Source of the DNA: Anaeromyces robustus
Taxonomy: Eukaryota > Neocallimastigomycota > Neocallimastigomycetes > Neocallimastigales > Neocallimastigaceae
Direction of reading: 5' to 3'
Assembly (NCBI GenBank): GCA_002104895.1
Contig: MCFG01000150.1
Location: 40,001 to 104,000, forward strand
Length of the DNA stretch: 64,000 nucleotides
This document shows, in pieces, positions 24,169 through 41,527 of the stretch. Made by a program: the position numbers and the translations under genes. The notes under the pieces are model-generated. The model saw only the letters and a program-made list of their open reading frames with translations, was not told the origin of the DNA and did no database searches. The stretch's first letter is position 1. Every line of letters starts with the position of its first letter.

Positions 24169-25726
24169 TAAAATACTTCTATAATTACAATATATTATAT
24201 AATATAAATACAATATATTTAATATATTAAAAGTTTTGTAATAATTAATTACATTATAATATGATATAATTATTTATTTACAAAAGATTTATTCTTTTAT
24301 TATTTAAAATTTATTTATTTATCTTAAATTATTTATTTATTTTTATATTATTTATTTGTTCATTAATTATAAGCTTGTTTCATTTAATTAATTATTACAT
24401 ATGAAATATTAAAAAAAAATTTTTTTTTTTTAACTTAATTTAAAAATATATTATTTTGGTAAATCACATCGTTTTCCATTATTAAATCTTATTATACTAC
24501 TTTTTTTTTTTTCTTCTTAATCATTATTATTATAAATTAATCTTTTTTTAATATATTAATAATAAAATAATAACATAAAAAAATTAAAAAAATAATAAAA
24601 ATTAATATAAAATAATATTAATGAATTAATAATATTATATTAAATATTACCATTTTAAAAATTATGCCAAAGAAAAATATATTATTCATAAAAAAAATTA
24701 ATTTATTCAATATATATTAATATATTATTATTAGCAAATTTAATTTATTTTAATAGAATAATTAAATGAAAATTTAATATTCAATATTGAATAATGAATT
24801 AAAAATAAATTAAAAATATTATAATATAATATATTACAATATATTGTAATATATTATAGGTTTATTTTTGTGTAACATATTGCGGAAAAAAAATTAGTGC
24901 CACATTTTGTTAATTGCAACTTTATTTAATAAATAGATGATTCCTTATATATAATATATTTAATATATTATAAAAAAAAACATTAATATAAAATAAAATA
25001 AAAATAATAATAAATGAATATATAAATAATAAATAAATAAATACATAGAATTTTTCTATATAAAATAAATAAATATATAAACAAAATTAGTCTATAATTT
25101 TTATAATTATTACTAGTGGATTATATTTGTCAGTTGGTCAGAAATTTTATGTTGTATTGCATAATTATATAAAAAAAAATATTACAATAAAAAATAAATA
25201 TATAACTAATATATAAATAAATAATAAATAAATAAATTTATATAATAATTAAATATATAAATAAATAAACATTAAAATAAATTTTAAGTTTTATATTTTT
25301 AAAGTTTGTTTTGATTTTGATCTAAACTTTAAAAAAAAACAAAAGTAATCCACTTATAATAATAAAAAAAAACTTTAAAAAAAATAAATAATAATTAATA
25401 AAAATAATTAATAATAATAATTAATAAATAAACAGATTGTTTGTTATTCTTTTTTTATTTTTTTTTTTATTTCAATAACTATTAATGATTAATTATCTAC
25501 ATAAATAAAGCAAATTAATTTATGTGGTCTTTTATTTTTTTTTATTAATATCTTTAAAAAATATTAATAATGATCTTTGTTCCTTAACTTTTGTTTATAC
25601 ATTTAATAATATAAAAATTAGATTTTTTTTTGTTTTTATGAAATTGTTAAATAATGGTAAAAACAAATAAAAGAGTTAATAAATAATATAAGCTATTTAT
25701 AATTATTAAATAAAGAAAAATAGACA

Positions 25727-25911
25727 TCTTTATTATTATTATTATTATTTATTATTATTATTTATTATTTATTATTTATTATTATTATTATTATTATTAA
25801 TTATTATTTTATTATTATTATTTATTATTATTTTATATTTATTATTATTATTATTATTATTAATTATTATTATTATTATTTATTATTATTTATTATTATT
25901 ATTTATTATTA

Positions 25912-25982
<71 letters not shown>

Positions 25983-26052
25983 TTGATTTATTTATTGATT
26001 TATTTATTTATTTATTATTTATTATTTATTATTTATTATTATTATTATTTTA

Positions 26053-26095
<43 letters not shown>
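25727..26095 (+). repeat. TTA/TTTA compound microsatellite
   Basis: About 370 bp of TTA and TTTA units, with TTTA at 25925-26012 and TTA at both sides. Confidence 0.95.
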
Positions 26096-26096
<1 letters not shown>

Positions 26097-26934
26097 ATTT
26101 AATAATATATTTATGATTATAATAATGTATAGGTCTAAAAAAAAAAAAGTTAGAATAAATATATTTGTTAATATAAAATAATATATTAATAAATATATAA
26201 AAATATATATATAAAATGAATAATATAAATAGAAAATATCAGTCATAATGATTACAAAAAACGGCAATTTTTTTAAATGATAAAATTGTAGAATTTTCAT
26301 TTATATGGACTGATCAATTATTATTATTTATTATTATTAACCATTATTATTAACCATTATTATTATTAACCATTATTATTATTTATTATTATTTATTTGT
26401 AATTCAAAGTAATAATAAATAATAATAATAAATAAAAGATATTTAATATATAAATATATATAAAAAAACTAATTATAACTAGTATTTTTAACTGAAAACT
26501 TATTCTTCTTTCCTATACCAGTTTGTAACTGTGATATATTTATCTTTTATGAAAATACAAGTCCATTTGATTGAGTTCAATTAAAACTCTAAAATATGAT
26601 CATATCAATATTTTAATATTTATCAATTTTCTTTATTTCATTGCTATTTTTTTGACTTTTTTAATTAATAATTATGATAATTATGACTTCTCTTTATTTT
26701 CTTCATTATTTTTTCTTCAACCATATATTCTTTTATTAATTTATCTAATTAATAAATATAAATAAATAAATAAATAAATAAATACATAACAAATAAATAT
26801 TTGAAATAAATGAATAATAAATAATTAAATAATAATAATTAATAAATTAATAAAATTATAGTAATAATAATTGATATAAAGTTGTTTTTTTTTTATTTTA
26901 CCATTTTTTTTATAATTATTTATAATTACAATTA

Positions 26935-27001
26935 TAATAATAATAATAATTAATAATAATTATAATTATAATAATTAATAATAGTAATAATAGTAATAAT
27001 A

Positions 27002-27032
<31 letters not shown>

Positions 27033-27081
27033 TTAATAATAATAATTTATAATAATAATGAAAGTAATAATAGTAATAATA

Positions 27082-27128
<47 letters not shown>

Positions 27129-27150
27129 TAATAATAAATAAATAAATAAA
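26935..27150 (+). repeat. AAT/AGTAAT compound microsatellite
   Basis: AAT units interrupted by AGTAAT and AATT. The block AATAGTAATAATAATAGT occurs twice, about 77 bp apart, indicating internal duplication. It is in A-rich orientation, opposite to the TTA array at 25727-26095. Confidence 0.85.
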
Positions 27151-27287
27151 TATATTAAATATATTAAATAAATACAGTAGTAATAAATAATTATAGAAAA
27201 AATTGTAAAATAAAAAAAAAACCTTTTATATCACAATTATAATTATAACATACAAAAAATAACTTTAATTTTTCTGTAAATATCTTA

Positions 27288-27613
27288 AATAAAGAAAAAT
27301 AAAGAAAAGTAAAAAAGAATTTATAATTCCAAAAGATAAAAATTAATGTTAAGAAAGATGAAGTTAAAGTTCATATTGTTAACTTTATTTATTTAGAAAA
27401 ATCAAACAAATTATAAATAATAAGAGAAATTATTAATTATTGTTCAACACAATAAAATATTTATTTAACTATTCATTATTAATGGAATGTTACTATTGTT
27501 AACTTTATTTATAATTAGTTTGATTTTTCTAAATAAATAAATAAAGAGAAATTAATAATTATTATCCATACACAATAAAATAATTCTTTTTTACTTTTCT
27601 TTATTTTTATTTT
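27288..27613. mobile_element. MITE-like inverted-repeat element
   Basis: The ends AAAGAAAAGTAAAAAAGAAT (near 27301) and ATTCTTTTTTACTTTTCTTT (near 27583) are inverted copies. A second inverted pair lies inside: TTTAGAAAAATCAAAC near 27393 and GTTTGATTTTTCTAAA near 27520. Two imperfect direct copies of a GAGAAATTA...CACAATAAAAT block lie between. No coding capacity. It fits a small non-autonomous DNA transposon or a folded-back repeat. No clear target-site duplication was found. Confidence 0.45.
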
Positions 27614-27826
27614 TTTATCTTTACTTGATACATATTTTGTACATAATTATTTTTAAATTTTATAATTTTTATAACTATTTTGATATTAAATTTTAATAAA
27701 AAATATAATAAATAAAAAATATATACTTATTATATTTATATATTTTTACATTAAAAAAAATACGAATTTTAAACTTTGATTTTTATATAATATGTAAAAA
27801 AACTTTATAATTTTTTTTTAAAAAAA

Positions 27827-28004
27827 AAGTTTATTTATTTTACTATTATGATAAGAATTATAAATCTTTTAATATTATTTTGAAGTGCTTTGGAAAAAAA
27901 AAAAAAAAAAATTTTTAAAAAAATTTAAAGTTATTATTGATTATTTTTATTTTTTCATATAAAAATTATAAATTTTTAAATTTCTGATCTTTTTTTTTTT
28001 ACAT

Positions 28005-28049
<45 letters not shown>

Positions 28050-28222
28050 TTATTGTTATTGGTAATCCCTTTTATTAATATATTTTGCTTTTTTATTTTT
28101 ATTCAATTCCTATGATATTTATATAAATAATTTAATTCTATGTTTTTTTTTTTCCAAAGCACTTCAAAATAATATTAAAAGATTTATAATTCTTATCATA
28201 ATAGTAAAATATATAAACTTTT
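27827..28222. mobile_element. inverted-repeat element with ~65-bp arms
   Basis: The left arm at about 27827-27892 (TTATGATAAGAATTATAAAT through AAGTGCTTTGG) is repeated inverted at about 28155-28222 (CCAAAGCACTTCAAAATAAT through CTTATCATAATAGTAAA). The core of about 260 bp is non-coding with long T runs. The right half of the element was then duplicated in tandem (28223-28716). Confidence 0.55.
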
Positions 28223-28716
28223 TTTTAAAAAAAGATTATAAAGTTTTATTGATTATTTTTATTTTTTATATAAAAATTATAAATTTTTAAATTTCTGGTC
28301 TTTTTTTACATGTTTTTTTTTTTTTTATTTAATTTTTATTGTTATTGGTAATCCCTTTTATTAATATATTTTGCTTTTTTATTTTTATTTAATTCCTATG
28401 ATATTTATATAAATAATTTAATTCTATGTTTTTTTTTTCCAAAGCACTTCAAAATAATATTAAAAGATTTATAATTCTTATCATAATAGTAAAATATATA
28501 AATTTTTTTTTAAAAAAAGATTATAAAGTTTTATTGATTATTTTTATTTTTTATATAAAAATTATAAATTTTTAAATTTCTGGTCTTTTTTTACATGTTT
28601 TTTTTTTTTTTTTATTTAATTTTTATTGTTATTGGTAATCCATTTTATTAATATATTTTGCTTTTTTATTTTTATTCAATTCTTATGATATTTATTTAAA
28701 TAATTAAATTCTATGA
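28223..28716 (+). repeat. tandem duplications of element core and right arm
   Basis: Two further direct copies of the core of the element at 27827 begin near 28248 and 28532 (spacing about 284 bp; the first is near 27936). Each carries TTTTTATTGTTATTGGTAAT and GATATTTAT. The right arm CCAAAGCACTTCAAAATAAT is repeated near 28438. The copies differ mainly in the length of a T run. Confidence 0.7.
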
Positions 28717-29235
28717 AAAATATATATTATAAAGTATAAAGAATTATTTGTAATACAAAATATATTATATAAATATATAATTATATATAAAAAAATAAAA
28801 TATTAGTAAAGATATATATCTGTCATATCCTAAAAATGAAAAAAGAAAAAATAATAATAATAAATAATGAATTACTCATTATTTATTTTTTCTTATAGAA
28901 TTTTTTTTTTTTATAAGATTTTAAAGTTTTAAAAAATTAACTCTATCGGTGTTAATCTTTTTATATATATACATATATTTAAAATAATTCACATTTTAAA
29001 ATTTTAAAATTTGTATACAATTTTTTTTTCTTTTATATATATTTAAATTTAAAAACTTTCATATCTTTTAGAAAAAAAAAAAAAAAAAGAATTTTTTTAT
29101 TATATTTCAGTTAATATGTGTTATTATTAGATTTCTATTTATTATTTCTATTCGCTTTTCACATAAAAAATATAATTTTGCAAATATTTTAAATACAAAA
29201 AAAATTAATATTAATCTTAATCATTTATTTATATC
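28717..29235. other. AT-rich DNA upstream of receptor gene 1
   Basis: A/T homopolymers and TA repeats that presumably contain the promoter and 5' leader of the receptor gene at 29236. No motif could be singled out. Confidence 0.5.
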
Positions 29236-32373
<3,138 letters not shown>

Positions 32374-33493
32374 TAATAGAATTACATATATATATAAATA
32401 TTAATATAAATATTATATCTATTTATATATATATATATTACATCATAACGTTGAACATTAAAATACATAAACTAAAACTATCATAAATGGTTATGTTTTT
32501 TGTTTTTATTGTTGATAAATTAAGGTTCATTAAGATAAAACTTAAGACATAAATTTTTTTTTAAAAGATCTAAATGAAAAGATTTAATTAATTATTTATA
32601 TAATTCAAAATTTTATTTTTTGAAAAAACTATATCATAATTATAATAATCAAGAAACAATTGATATATTAATAAAATATGTTTTATTTTATAATATATTA
32701 TTTTATATATTATTATTATCATGTTTATTTTATCATCATTTTAGTTTTATTATGATTCAAATTGTTATTATTAATATTGTTGTATTTAATAAAATTAAGA
32801 ATTTTTATATTTCACAACACTTTTTCCGTATATTTTTCCATCATTACTATAATAATAATGAAATAATAATGATTATATAACTAAAAAATAAAAAATAAAA
32901 TAAACTTTTTTGAATTATTGGTTATTAGCTGTATATATTTTATTACCAAATAAAAAATATTATATATAATTTTTAAAAATGCATAATTACAAAATTTCAA
33001 ATTTTAGAGTTTTAAAAATTTAATAATTGTACTTTTATTTATATAAATAATTTTTTTTCTTTTTTTGTAATAAATTATAGAGTTTTACTTTATTTTATAT
33101 AATATATTTATAATTTTTCTATATTAAAATAATATTAATAAATAACGTTATATATACTTTATTAAAAACAATACATATAAAATAAAGTTTATACTAAATT
33201 TTATATTATTCTTCTATATATATTATTTTTTATTAAAAATAATAATCAATAAACTAAAATGGTCTGATAAATTTAAAAATAAGGGAAAAAAATACTTAAT
33301 CTTAATAAATATATTTAAAAAATATGAAAAATTATATAATGAATCTTTTTTTTTTACATATATATATAAATGTATTTTCCCAGAAAAACAAATAATATTA
33401 TTTTTTTTCCATTTATAAAAACAAATTAACTAATTTTTTTTTTTTTTAAATTAAAATTTAATCTGTCATTTTTTTAAAGATACAATTATTAAT
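32374..33493. other. AT-rich spacer between tandem receptor genes
   Basis: Homopolymer and TA-rich DNA. A frame at 32620-32880 starts with TTG and is Tyr/Ile/Phe-rich without signal or domain features, so it is not called. The upstream region of receptor gene 2 lies at the right end. Confidence 0.6.
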
Positions 33494-36578
<3,085 letters not shown>

Positions 36579-37223
36579 GATATGATATTTATAATATTTA
36601 ATAAAAAGTTGAATTATATTTCATTTTCATTAGATTTAATTTATAATTTATAACACAAATAATAAAAAACAACAGTATCAATCTTTAAGTTAATATAGAA
36701 ATAAAATACATGAATAAAAATAAAATAATCATAAAAAAAATAATTAAAGTTAATAATAAAAACAACAGGTGCAATCTTTAAGTTAACATTTCTAATTAGA
36801 ATCAATAATAATGTTGTAAATAATTTTTAATATTAGTAATAGATTAACTAGTTTTCTTATTATTATTATCATTAATAAATGCCATAATATATATATATTT
36901 ATTTATCTTATTTTTTAATTATTTTTTCATTATGTATTATAATATTAAAATTCAATATTAAAATTCAATATAAAGTAAATAAAACAAATAATAAATAAAT
37001 ATATATTTAGTTGTAGTAATTTTTTTTTATTAAAATAAAGAATTTTAAATAAAGAAGAGAATATGTTTCCTTGTTTTATTTAAAAAAAATTATAATGTAT
37101 TAAACTTCTAAAAACCTTGTATTTTAAAAAAAAAAAAAAAAAACTATTTCGATTTTTTTCATCACAACATGAATAGTAAGAAATGAAATTTTTTTCAAAA
37201 AATAATTTTTCTTTGAACAAGAT
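36579..37223. other. AT-rich DNA with a short direct repeat
   Basis: A block AAAAACAACAG..CAATCTTTAAGTTAA occurs near 36664 and again near 36758, about 93 bp apart. No gene was seen. Confidence 0.55.
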
Positions 37224-37622
37224 CTATCCTATTCCACTTGGGTCGGAAATAGGATCGGCATTTGCCCTACAAGGCTGTCCTACTGTATTATCAGCATTGA
37301 CGTTCCTGGAGAGGTTGGTTTTAAATTTATTGAACAATATATGTTGTCTTTTACAGACAACAGGCATGATATCATTCAATAACTTTTGCAGAGAATAAAG
37401 TTCTTTTAAGAGGAATAGGAATCAGAGAAGTGATCAATACGAAGATTTTTAAATAAGAAACAATTTATAAACCAATGGTCAATTCTCTGATAACTGTCAC
37501 AATGGAAACAACATGAACAAAAATTAGGACAAGAATTATTAATCACTTTAGCAGCTTTAGCAACTCTAGCATCGATTTTATATCCACATCTTGCCCTAAG
37601 TATCCATCTAAAACCTTTGCTA
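37224..37622 (-). mobile_element. non-LTR retrotransposon remnant, reverse-transcriptase C-terminal zinc region
   Basis: On the minus strand the reading GFRWILRARCGYKIDARVAK is followed by a Cys-rich stretch (CPNFCSCC, then HWFINC). This is typical of the zinc-binding region after the reverse transcriptase in LINE-type ORF2 proteins, where a W..R.R.G..... segment precedes CxxC...HxxxxC. Further pieces in shifted frames (IPLKRTLFSAKVIE, then NDIMPVVCKRQHILFNKF) end at a stop near 37224. The whole piece is about 400 bp with at least one frameshift. No upstream reverse-transcriptase domain or endonuclease is present, so this is a dead 5'-truncated fragment. Its base composition is clearly richer in GC than the flanks. 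Confidence 0.6.
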
Positions 37623-38519
37623 TAAAAAATATGTTTTATTTATCAATTTTTTAGAAAAAATTTTCTTTTAATTCATAATATATAAAAAAACTAAAGGTAA
37701 AAAAAAAAAAATAAATAAATAAATAAATAAATAAAAACACAAACCATAATCATCATAAATAAATACACACTTTTTAACTTTTTAACTTTCTGTTTTTTTT
37801 TTTTCTACAGTTGTTTTTTTATATATAAAATTAAATAAAAAATTTTATTTTAAAATTATTATTATCTAAATATTTATTTATACATAAATAAATAATAAAA
37901 ATAACTAAAAAATAAAAAACTTTTATTCTTTTTTTTTTTTTTAAAAAAAAATTTTTTTTTTTATAATATTAATATATATTATAATTATGGATAGTACAAT
38001 TAAATTATTAAAAATGTAATTTTAAATTAATAAAAATAAAATATTTAATAATATTATTAGAAAAAAAAAATATGATTATAATTAAAATGAAATAAGAAAT
38101 TAAATTATTTTTTTATATATTTTACAATTAATATAAATTTTACATGATTTATAAAATTTTTTAAATAATACAAAAAAATAATAATAACATGATATGATAT
38201 GCTTTTTTTTTATAAAATGCGTTTGTGTGTAATGAATGTATGAAGATATTATGGAATTTTTTAAAAAAAAAAAAATTGAATAATATAAAAGAAAGTTTAA
38301 AATCTTCTTTCTTATTTTCTTTTTTTTTTTTTTTTTTCTATACTTTTTTTTTTTTTTAATTCCTATTTTTTAAATTTTACTTCAAATTTAAAAATAATTA
38401 TTTTAAAAAAAAAAGTGTTCTATTATAAAAAAAAAAAAAAAGATATTTATATGTATATATTTATATATATATATATACAAATTATTTTCTATATTATTCT
38501 AAACATTGGTGTATTAAAT
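37623..38519. other. AT-rich intergenic DNA
   Basis: Homopolymers, a short AAAT run near 37710-37733 and the 3' flank of the minus-strand gene that ends at 38520. No gene was seen. Confidence 0.6.
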
Positions 38520-40544
38520 TTATTCACTGCCTTCATCAGCATCGGCAATACCTTCATCATCAGATCCTTCACCTGGAACTGGGTCAGATGGGTTACATTC
38601 TGGAAGGGATTGGAATTCTGGAAGAGAACAGTCGACACCAGAACCTTCAGTACCTGGAGCTGGAGTACCTGGAGCACTACCAATTGGAACACAATTACCT
38701 TCAGCATCTGGAACTTCACCTGGAGCGCAACCTGGATTTGGAACACAATTACCTTCAGCATTTGGAACTTCACCTGGAGCACAACCTGGAGTAGCAATTG
38801 GAACACAATTACCTTCAGCATCTGGAACTTCACCTGGAGCACAACCACCATTGCTACCTTCACCATTATCACCAGATGGAGCACCTGGAGTACCTGGAGT
38901 ACCAACTGGAACACAATTTCCTTCACTATCTGGAACTTCACCTGGAATACAACCACCGTTGCTACCTTCACCATTACCACCAGATGGAGCTGGAGTAGTA
39001 TCACTTGGAGAAACAGAACCAGTACCTGGAGTTTCACCAGATGGAGTTTCACCACCTGGAGATCCTGGAGAACCGGATGGAGTTTCACCACCTGGAGATC
39101 CTGGAGAACCGGATGGAGTTTCACCACCTGGAGATCCTGGAGAACCGGATGGAGTTTCACCACTTGGAGATCCTGGAGAACCGGATGGAGTTTCACCACC
39201 TGGGGATCCTGGAGAACCGGATGGAGTTTCACCACTTGGAGATCCTGGAGAACCGGATGGAGTTTCACCACTTGGAGATCCTGGAGAACCGGATGGAGTT
39301 TCACCACTTGGAGATCCTGGAGAACCGGATGGAGTTTCACCACTTGGAGATCCTGGAGAACCGGATGGAGTTTCACCACTTGGAGATCCTGGAGAACCGG
39401 ATGGAGTTTCACCACTTGGAGATCCTGGAGAACCGGATGGAGTTTCACCACTTGGAGATCCTGGAGAACCGGATGGAGTTTCACCACCTGGAGATCCTGG
39501 AGAACCGGATGGAGTTTCACCTCCTGGAGATCCTGGAGATCCTGGGGATCCTGGAGTATTACATGGAGATCCTGGTTTACTCTTACAATCTTCACCTGGA
39601 GTACCTGGAGTACTACCACCTGGGGATCCTGGGGATCCTGGAGTACTACCACCTGGGGATCCTGGGGATCCTGGAGAACCACCTTCTGGAGTTTCACCAC
39701 CATTGTTAGTTTTACCACCGTTTTCACTTGGACCATTACTACCTGGAACATCACTACCTGGAATGTTTTCACTACCTGGAGTGCTACCACCTGGAGTACT
39801 ACCACCTGGAGTACTACCACCTGGAGTAGTATCACTTGGAGAAACAGATCCAGAACCTGGAGAACCACTTGGTGGTTTACATCCACCATTTGGACTCTTG
39901 TTACATGGAGTACCTGGTGGAAGACATTTACCATTAGTATCTCTTCTACAAGTAGAACCTGGTGGAAGACATTTACCATTAGAATCTTCCTTACAAGTCA
40001 TACCTGGTGGAAGACATCTGTCATTAGAATCCTTCTTACAAGTATTACCTGGTGGAAGACAAGTACCTAAGGAATCTCTTTGACAAGTAGAACCAGCTGG
40101 AAGACAGTAACCATTGGTATCTCTTTGACATGGAGTACCTGGTGGAAGACATTCGTTGTTAGAATCTCTTTGACATGGTACACCATTTGGAAGACAATTT
40201 CCATTAGAATCCTTCTTACAATTAGTATTACAGGTTGGATTACCATTTTCATCAACCTTATTACATGGTGGTTTCCAACCTGGTTGATCAGTAGTGGTAT
40301 TAGTACAATTATCACCAGTACAAGTTTTTGTATTACATTTACCACCTTCACAATGTTGGTTAGAGTTTTCACTAGTGACATTACCTTGACCATCATCACT
40401 CCAACTCCAACTCCATTTGTTACTCTTACAATTCATGTGAGTTGGATCACATTCTTCACCTCTTCTTTCTAAATTTGGAAGTGGCAAAGCATTAACAGTA
40501 AGACTTAAAGCAGCAATAGTTGCTAAAATAATTGAAAAACGCAT
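38520..40544 (-). CDS. secreted Cys-repeat and GSPGSP-repeat protein, 674 aa
   Basis: A single-exon gene. Signal peptide MRFSIILATIAALSLTVNA, then LPLP and a possible dibasic processing site (ERRG, residues 26-29). Domains in order: a WSWSW module at 44-71 ending CEGGKC; eight tandem 15-aa Cys repeats at about 109-228 (C[KQR]xD[ST]NGxCLPPGxx); Gly/Ser/Thr/Pro-rich linkers; fourteen 12-aa repeats (GSPGSP[SG]GETPS) coded at about 39033-39540; five copies of a C-terminal Cys motif (C[AI]PGEVPxxEGNCVP); and an acidic tail (GSDDEGIADADEGSE). The many paired Cys imply disulfide-rich beads joined by rigid or glycosylated linkers, as in wall or matrix proteins. Function is otherwise unknown. The WSWSW...GKC module is shared with the protein at 48769-49875. 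The 55-bp upstream element is shared with the gene at 8486. Long open frames on the + strand here are repeat shadows. Confidence 0.88.
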   Translation of the reverse strand: MRFSIILATIAALSLTVNALPLPNLERRGEECDPTHMNCKSNKWSWSWSDDGQGNVTSENSNQHCEGGKCNTKTCTGDNCTNTTTDQPGWKPPCNKVDENGNPTCNTNCKKDSNGNCLPNGVPCQRDSNNECLPPGTPCQRDTNGYCLPAGSTCQRDSLGTCLPPGNTCKKDSNDRCLPPGMTCKEDSNGKCLPPGSTCRRDTNGKCLPPGTPCNKSPNGGCKPPSGSPGSGSVSPSDTTPGGSTPGGSTPGGSTPGSENIPGSDVPGSNGPSENGGKTNNGGETPEGGSPGSPGSPGGSTPGSPGSPGGSTPGTPGEDCKSKPGSPCNTPGSPGSPGSPGGETPSGSPGSPGGETPSGSPGSPSGETPSGSPGSPSGETPSGSPGSPSGETPSGSPGSPSGETPSGSPGSPSGETPSGSPGSPSGETPSGSPGSPSGETPSGSPGSPGGETPSGSPGSPSGETPSGSPGSPGGETPSGSPGSPGGETPSGSPGSPGGETPSGETPGTGSVSPSDTTPAPSGGNGEGSNGGCIPGEVPDSEGNCVPVGTPGTPGAPSGDNGEGSNGGCAPGEVPDAEGNCVPIATPGCAPGEVPNAEGNCVPNPGCAPGEVPDAEGNCVPIGSAPGTPAPGTEGSGVDCSLPEFQSLPECNPSDPVPGEGSDDEGIADADEGSE
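39033..39540 (-). repeat. 36-bp coding minisatellite, ~14 units
   Basis: Tandem 36-bp units coding GSPGSP[SG]GETPS. Units differ mainly by one base (CCACCTGG versus CCACTTGG, Gly versus Ser), typical of expansion by slippage or unequal exchange. Confidence 0.95.
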
Positions 40545-40836
40545 TTTTGATTTTTGAACTTTTTTGAATAAAAAAAAAAATTTAATTGTTGTTTATAATT
40601 TTTTTTACTGTAATTAATTCAAATTATATTATTATTATTGTTATTATATATACAAAATTGTATAATCTTCTTTTTAAAATATTATAATATTGAATATATT
40701 AAATTATATATACAAATATTTTCTATTAAAAATATAAATAAATATACAAATACAAAAAAAATTGTAATTATCTATATACAAATAAAAATATATGTTATTA
40801 TTATTTTTTTTTTTTTTACGTTGTTATACAAAAAGG

Positions 40837-40891
40837 CTAATTATTAAAAAGAAAAGTATAAAATACTTTTGATTCCACTTTTTAATAATTA
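40837..40891 (-). promoter_or_regulatory. 55-bp palindromic element, second copy
   Basis: The reverse complement matches 8221-8275 at 54 of 55 positions. It lies about 290 bp upstream of the start codon at 40544 (minus strand), in the same orientation relative to its gene as the first copy. Going toward the gene, it is followed directly by CCTTTTGTATAACAA; CTTTTGTATAA also occurs upstream of the secreted-protein gene at 48769-49875 (near 49970-49980, reverse strand). Confidence 0.5.
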
Positions 40892-41495
40892 TGAAAAAAA
40901 ATAAAATTTTTTTTTTTCTCTTTAAAGAAAACTTATTTTAAAATTTTAAAATATAGTAATATTAGTGTTAAAAATGAATGAATATGAAAGGTGAAATGTT
41001 AAGTAATTTGCGTTGTATTTATATTTTTTTCAAATAATTAAAAAACAAAAAATAACATTTTTTTAGAATAAATAAATAATAAAATATTTAATAAAATATT
41101 AATAAATATTTTTTATTAAATAAAGTTAAATTAATAATAATTATACTTTAGTAATATTTAAATAATAGTAATAAATAAATATATTATAAAATATAATTAC
41201 AATTTATTATTGATTAAATTATATAATATATTATTATATTAAAAAAAATAATTTATTTAAACTATAATATATATTAATGGTCTATATAAATAAATAATAA
41301 ATTTTTTAATAACAAAACCAACAAAAAAATTAATAATTAATAATAATAATAAATAATAAATAATAAATAATAGAAAAAAAAAATAATATATAATTATATA
41401 ACCCATAATATTTACCGCACCGCAATTTTTAATAAATATATATTAAATAATTAAATTATTAAATTATCAAAAAAAAAATAATAATAATAATAATT

Positions 41496-41527
<32 letters not shown>

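Larger units (their letters stand above)
23212..27287. other. AT-rich intergenic DNA with microsatellites
   Basis: No gene was found. A frame of 64 codons at 26571-26765 begins with TTG and is an AT-driven hydrophobic translation. A large TTA-rich half (25.7-26.4 kb) is followed by an AAT-rich half (26.9-27.15 kb), together a loose inverted repeat. Confidence 0.6.

Noticed and set aside
26571-26765. 64-codon hydrophobic frame
   Set aside because: TTG start, composition of random AT DNA and no flanking signals.
32620-32880. 86-codon frame between the tandem receptors
   Set aside because: Begins with TTG and has Tyr/Ile/Phe/His composition typical of random AT DNA.
39033-39540. 36-bp tandem repeat resembling a CRISPR array
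   Set aside because: There are no unique spacers; units are contiguous and in frame within a coding sequence.
38415-40083. Long open frames on the + strand (410 and 551 codons) opposite the GSPGSP-repeat gene
   Set aside because: They arise because the 36-bp repeat has no stop in several frames. They have no signal peptide or start context, and the minus-strand frame alone has a signal peptide and patterned Cys.
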